Assembly (NCBI GenBank): GCA_900552775.1
Contig: USAP01000059.1
Coordinates: forward strand, 1-10,283
Origin: an uncultured Eubacteriales bacterium
GTDB lineage: Bacteria > Bacillota > Clostridia > UMGS1883 > UMGS1540
Reading direction: 5' to 3'
DNA length: 10,283 nucleotides
Shown: positions 8,270-10,283 of the stretch, one piece after another
How positions within the stretch are numbered: the stretch's first letter is position 1
Layout: every line of letters starts with the position of its first letter
The notes under the pieces: model-generated
Told to the model about the DNA's origin: nothing
The model's input: the letters and a program-made list of their open reading frames with translations, nothing else
The model's database searches: none
Translations under genes and position numbers: made by a program

Positions 8270-9745
8270 TTGCGAATACTGTACGACAGCCAGAAGGCAG
8301 AGCACAAAACACCTTTTGGCTGCGTCCGTACGGACGAAAAATGCACCGTTACAATTTATATACCCGAAAGCGTTAATGCTCTTTTTGCACAGATTGTTTT
8401 AAAAAGAGATGACGGGTTCACAGTAAGCTTTCCAATGTGTAAAACCGCTCATGTCAACGGATATGATTACTTCAGCGCTGATTTCTCTTTGGAGTGCAGC
8501 GGGCTTTATTTCTATTTCTTTGAAATTTCAAAGCCCGACTCTTCTTTTCGGCTTTACAAATTAAATGAACACGATACAAATATGGAAGCCGGCGAGATGT
8601 GGCAGCTTACATGCTTTGACAAGAATTATGATACACCCCATGAATTTAAAGGCGCCGTTATGTATCAGATATTTCCGGACAGATTTTTCAGGTTTAATAT
8701 GCCTTCGGATCTTTCCGAAAAGCTCACACCGTTTCGCATTCACAAAAATACCGATGACGTTCCGGACTTTTTGCCGGATAACAGCGGCGATATTCTAAAC
8801 TGTGATTTTTTCGGAGGAACACTTTCCGGAATTGCCAAAAAACTTCCGTATATTGCGGAGCTCTCCGTTTCCGTTATATATTTAAACCCGATTTTTCATG
8901 CATATTCAAATCACAGATATGATACGGCGGATTATAAAAAAATAGACCCTCTTTTGGGAGACGAAAAAGATTTTGCCGCTCTTTGCAGCAAAGCACATTC
9001 ACTCGGAATTAAAATTATTCTGGACGGCGTGTTTTCCCACACGGGAGATAACAGCGTTTATTTTGACAGATTCGGAAAATTCGGCAACGGCGCTGTAAGC
9101 AATCCGAATTCGCCGTACAGGGAATGGTATACTTTTTCTCATTACCCGGATAAATACGAAAGCTGGTGGGGCATCTCAAGTCTTCCTGCCGTAAAAGAAA
9201 CAACGCCTTCTTACATGGATTTTATAATAAATAATTCCGACAGCGTGTGTGCACACTGGCTGAACCTCGGCGCAGACGGATTTCGTCTTGATGTTGCGGA
9301 TGAACTTCCGGACGAATTTATCGCAGCTTTGCATAAGCGCGTCAAAGAGATAAAACCCTCCGCTATTCTTCTCGGCGAAGTTTGGGAGGACGCATCAAAC
9401 AAAGTGGCATATAATGTACGGCGCACATATTTTACAAACAATGAACTTGATTCCGTTATGAATTATCCGTACAAAAATGCCGTAATCTCATATGCCTTGG
9501 GAAATATGTCTGTTCAGCGCTTTTGCGACGAAATTATGACCATTGCCGAAAATTATCCCAAGCCTATTTTAGACTGCGTCATGAACAGCCTCTCCACTCA
9601 CGACACCGCAAGAATTCTGACAGTTCTCCTAAGGAGATGGGCATTTCCACCAGCCATTTCAACGAAATGTTTGCAAGGTTCTCCGACCAGTCGTTCACCA
9701 ACTTCATCAACAACCTGCGCATGGAGCACGCCGCCAAGTTGCTGA
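8270..9745 (+). CDS. GH13 alpha-glucan hydrolase (alpha-amylase/neopullulanase-like), 3' end replaced at a breakpoint
   Basis: Probably a cytoplasmic alpha-amylase, maltogenic or neopullulanase-type enzyme that trims glycogen or oligosaccharides; no signal peptide is visible. The open frame has 491 codons, but only residues 1 to about 453 belong to the family. An N-terminal beta domain (about 1-120) precedes the TIM barrel, which starts at GAVMYQIFPDRFF (128-140). Also present are FFGGTLSGI (180-188), LNPIFHAYSNHRYDT (205-219), DGVFSHTG (252-259), DGFRLDVADEL with nucleophile D341, LLGEVWED with acid/base E370, and STHDTARIL with D445. After ILTVL the frame reads 38 residues of proline- and serine-rich nonsense (454-491), because it enters AraC-family coding DNA in the wrong frame. 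The rest of the barrel and the C-terminal domain, normally about 100-170 residues, are missing. The start is TTG. GH13 subfamily and exact substrate cannot be settled by eye. Confidence 0.85.
   Translation: MRILYDSQKAEHKTPFGCVRTDEKCTVTIYIPESVNALFAQIVLKRDDGFTVSFPMCKTAHVNGYDYFSADFSLECSGLYFYFFEISKPDSSFRLYKLNEHDTNMEAGEMWQLTCFDKNYDTPHEFKGAVMYQIFPDRFFRFNMPSDLSEKLTPFRIHKNTDDVPDFLPDNSGDILNCDFFGGTLSGIAKKLPYIAELSVSVIYLNPIFHAYSNHRYDTADYKKIDPLLGDEKDFAALCSKAHSLGIKIILDGVFSHTGDNSVYFDRFGKFGNGAVSNPNSPYREWYTFSHYPDKYESWWGISSLPAVKETTPSYMDFIINNSDSVCAHWLNLGADGFRLDVADELPDEFIAALHKRVKEIKPSAILLGEVWEDASNKVAYNVRRTYFTNNELDSVMNYPYKNAVISYALGNMSVQRFCDEIMTIAENYPKPILDCVMNSLSTHDTARILTVLLRRWAFPPAISTKCLQGSPTSRSPTSSTTCAWSTPPSC
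9626..9636. other. Breakpoint between clostridial and Bacteroidota-like DNA (likely assembly chimera)
   Basis: Upstream, frame 2 encodes GH13 family sequence up to about codon 453 (ILTVL, ending at 9628). From 9631 on, frame 1 encodes AraC-family sequence (KEMGISTSHFNEMF). Base composition changes at the same place, with third codon positions becoming mostly G or C. The breakpoint itself is an 11-base inverted repeat, CTCCT-A-AGGAG, which may be chance or short shared sequence. No insertion-sequence ends or target duplications are visible. Confidence 0.8.
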
Positions 9746-9882
9746 AGGACAAGTCGAACTACACCATCGAAGCCATCGCCAACGAGTGTGGCGTTCCCAT
9801 CCGCCAAACCTTCTATCGCCTGTTCTCCAAGAAGTTTGGCATGACGCCAGCCGAATACCGCAGGAGCATGGCAGAGGAATAA
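9631..9882 (+). CDS. AraC-family transcriptional regulator, C-terminal DNA-binding domain only (5' truncated)
   Basis: Encodes about 83 residues that form most of an AraC/XylS-type DNA-binding domain. The first helix-turn-helix includes EMGISTSHFNEMFARFSDQS, followed by the linker region FTNFINNLRMEHAAKLLKD. The second is YTIEAIANECGVPIRQTFYRLFSKKFGMTPAEYRR, the usual C-terminal signature (GF/GM-x-P-x-x-YR). The gene ends normally in TAA. The frame stays open upstream to an ATG at 9523, but that stretch is GH13 coding sequence read in the wrong frame, so the true start and any sensor or ligand domain are missing. Bacteroidota often carry this domain at the end of larger membrane or hybrid regulators; which kind this was cannot be told. 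Target genes are unknown. Confidence 0.85.
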   Translation, partial: KEMGISTSHFNEMFARFSDQSFTNFINNLRMEHAAKLLKDKSNYTIEAIANECGVPIRQTFYRLFSKKFGMTPAEYRRSMAEE

Positions 9883-9906
9883 ATCCGCAAGATTTTCAGG
9901 GAATTG

Positions 9907-9938
9907 CTTGCGTATGTCAAGTATTATGACGAAATTTG
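9907..9938 (+). promoter_or_regulatory. Possible Bacteroidota-type promoter (-33/-7) for the lipoprotein gene
   Basis: CTTG at 9907-9910 and GAAATTTG at 9931-9938 are 20 bases apart. Bacteroidota promoters use TTTG and TAnnTTTG with 19-21 bases between them; the match is one base off in each box. It lies about 50 bases before the start codon at 9986, within a 103-base AT-rich gap that holds no other gene. Confidence 0.35.
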
Positions 9939-9948
9939 TAATTCGTCA
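9927..9948. repeat. Inverted repeat, 7-bp arms with 8-base loop
   Basis: TGACGAA (9927-9933) and TTCGTCA (9942-9948) are exact reverse complements. The repeat overlaps the candidate -7 box. It could be an operator for a dimeric repressor or a weak hairpin ending the AraC gene; no T-run follows, so a factor-independent terminator is unlikely. Confidence 0.5.
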
Positions 9949-9985
9949 ACAAAATTCAATTCCCAACGGGTTCATATATATAATA

Positions 9986-10283
9986 ATGAGAAAAGACCGC
10001 GTCATCCTTGGTCTGACGCTCGCCACGGCAATCATCTTGATGGCCTCGTGCGGCACTGCCAAGAACAACATAAGCAACAAGAAGAACAACAAGCACGACA
10101 TCGCCCTCTCGCAGGACCCCACCGCCAAGCCGCCCCGCTTCGTCATGCCCGGCAAGGAGGCGCGCGCCGTGTGGGTGGCCACGATAGGCGGCATCGACTG
10201 GCCTCGCCGCCGCTTCACCGAGGCTTCGCAGAAGGCCTGGTACACGCAGATGCTCGACACGCTGCAACGGCTCAACGTCAACA
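9986..10283 (+). CDS. Glycosyl hydrolase-like 10 (DUF187/GHL10) lipoprotein, N-terminal part
   Basis: Starts at an ATG preceded by an AT-rich, Shine-Dalgarno-free leader, as is common in Bacteroidota, and runs off the window after 99 codons without a stop. Residues 1-22 form a lipoprotein signal: MRKDR, a hydrophobic core (6-18), then LMASC with the lipidated cysteine at 22. A polar lysine- and asparagine-rich tether follows (26-36). The mature domain begins near 58 with EARAVWVATIGGIDWPRR, the hallmark opening of the GHL10 family (Pfam DUF187; E. coli YddW is a relative). Family members are predicted glycosidases anchored in the envelope, with substrates mostly unproven; full length is usually near 450-550 residues. 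No acidic residues follow the cysteine, so the usual Bacteroidota surface-export signal is not evident. Third codon positions are almost all G or C. Confidence 0.8.
   Translation, partial: MRKDRVILGLTLATAIILMASCGTAKNNISNKKNNKHDIALSQDPTAKPPRFVMPGKEARAVWVATIGGIDWPRRRFTEASQKAWYTQMLDTLQRLNVN

Noticed and set aside
9612..9617. EcoRI site GAATTC just before the breakpoint, suggesting a cloning ligation
   Set aside because: The site lies within codons for the conserved GH13 ARIL sequence, and family-like sequence (TVL) continues past it, so the join is about ten bases further on.
9523..9882. AraC-family gene starting at the ATG at 9523
   Set aside because: The stretch 9523-9625 encodes GH13 sequence in another frame; reading it in the AraC frame gives no family-like residues.
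9637..9882. Independent start of the AraC fragment at ATG 9637 with AAGGAG before it
   Set aside because: The purine-rich sequence directly abuts the ATG with no spacer, and the start would fall inside the first helix-turn-helix.
9946..10281. Long minus-strand open frames at the right end
   Set aside because: They mirror the high-GC lipoprotein gene on the plus strand, which has a signal peptide and a recognisable family motif; the minus-strand proteins show none.
1..10283. CRISPR arrays, tRNAs, insertion sequences, riboswitches or retroelements
   Set aside because: Reading through the window I saw no repeat-spacer pattern, cloverleaf, transposase or structured leader; the intergenic gaps are nearly all under 50 bases.

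Overview
The window joins two unlike pieces of DNA. Positions 1 to about 9,630 carry a six-gene, plus-strand glycogen operon of the Firmicutes (Clostridia) type: glgB, glgC, glgD, glgA, glgP and a cytoplasmic GH13 alpha-glucan hydrolase gene. A separate GlgC/GlgD pair, AAAGGA-like ribosome binding sites before almost every gene, two TTG starts, tight spacing (5 to 48 bases) and moderate GC with mixed third codon positions all fit an anaerobic gut- or rumen-type clostridial bacterium. The organism is inferred from gene content and style; no rRNA or other marker is present.

Layout: a 100-base AT-rich leader holds an extended -10 promoter and the glgB ribosome binding site. GlgB (branching enzyme) is followed by GlgC (ADP-glucose pyrophosphorylase), GlgD (a degenerate GlgC paralogue, probably the regulatory subunit), GlgA (glycogen synthase), GlgP (glycogen phosphorylase) and a GH13 hydrolase. 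Together they make ADP-glucose, polymerise and branch it, and release it again as glucose-1-phosphate or oligosaccharides. No terminator lies between the genes, so one polycistronic message is likely.

At about 9,626-9,636 the sequence changes abruptly. The GH13 gene is cut just after its fourth catalytic region (HDTARIL). In another frame the DNA then encodes the C-terminal DNA-binding half of an AraC-family regulator with no start of its own. Next come a roughly 100-base AT-rich spacer with a Bacteroidota-like promoter and a 7-bp inverted repeat, then the start of a lipoprotein of the glycosyl hydrolase-like 10 (DUF187) family that runs off the window. This tail is rich in G/C at third codon positions, lacks Shine-Dalgarno sites and looks like Prevotella/Bacteroides DNA. 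Two unrelated genes are both cut at one point, so the simplest reading is a chimeric (misassembled) contig; a real transfer or rearrangement is less likely.

I found no convincing novel biological system. The main value here is the breakpoint warning, the corrected start codons, and the partial lipoprotein gene at the right edge.
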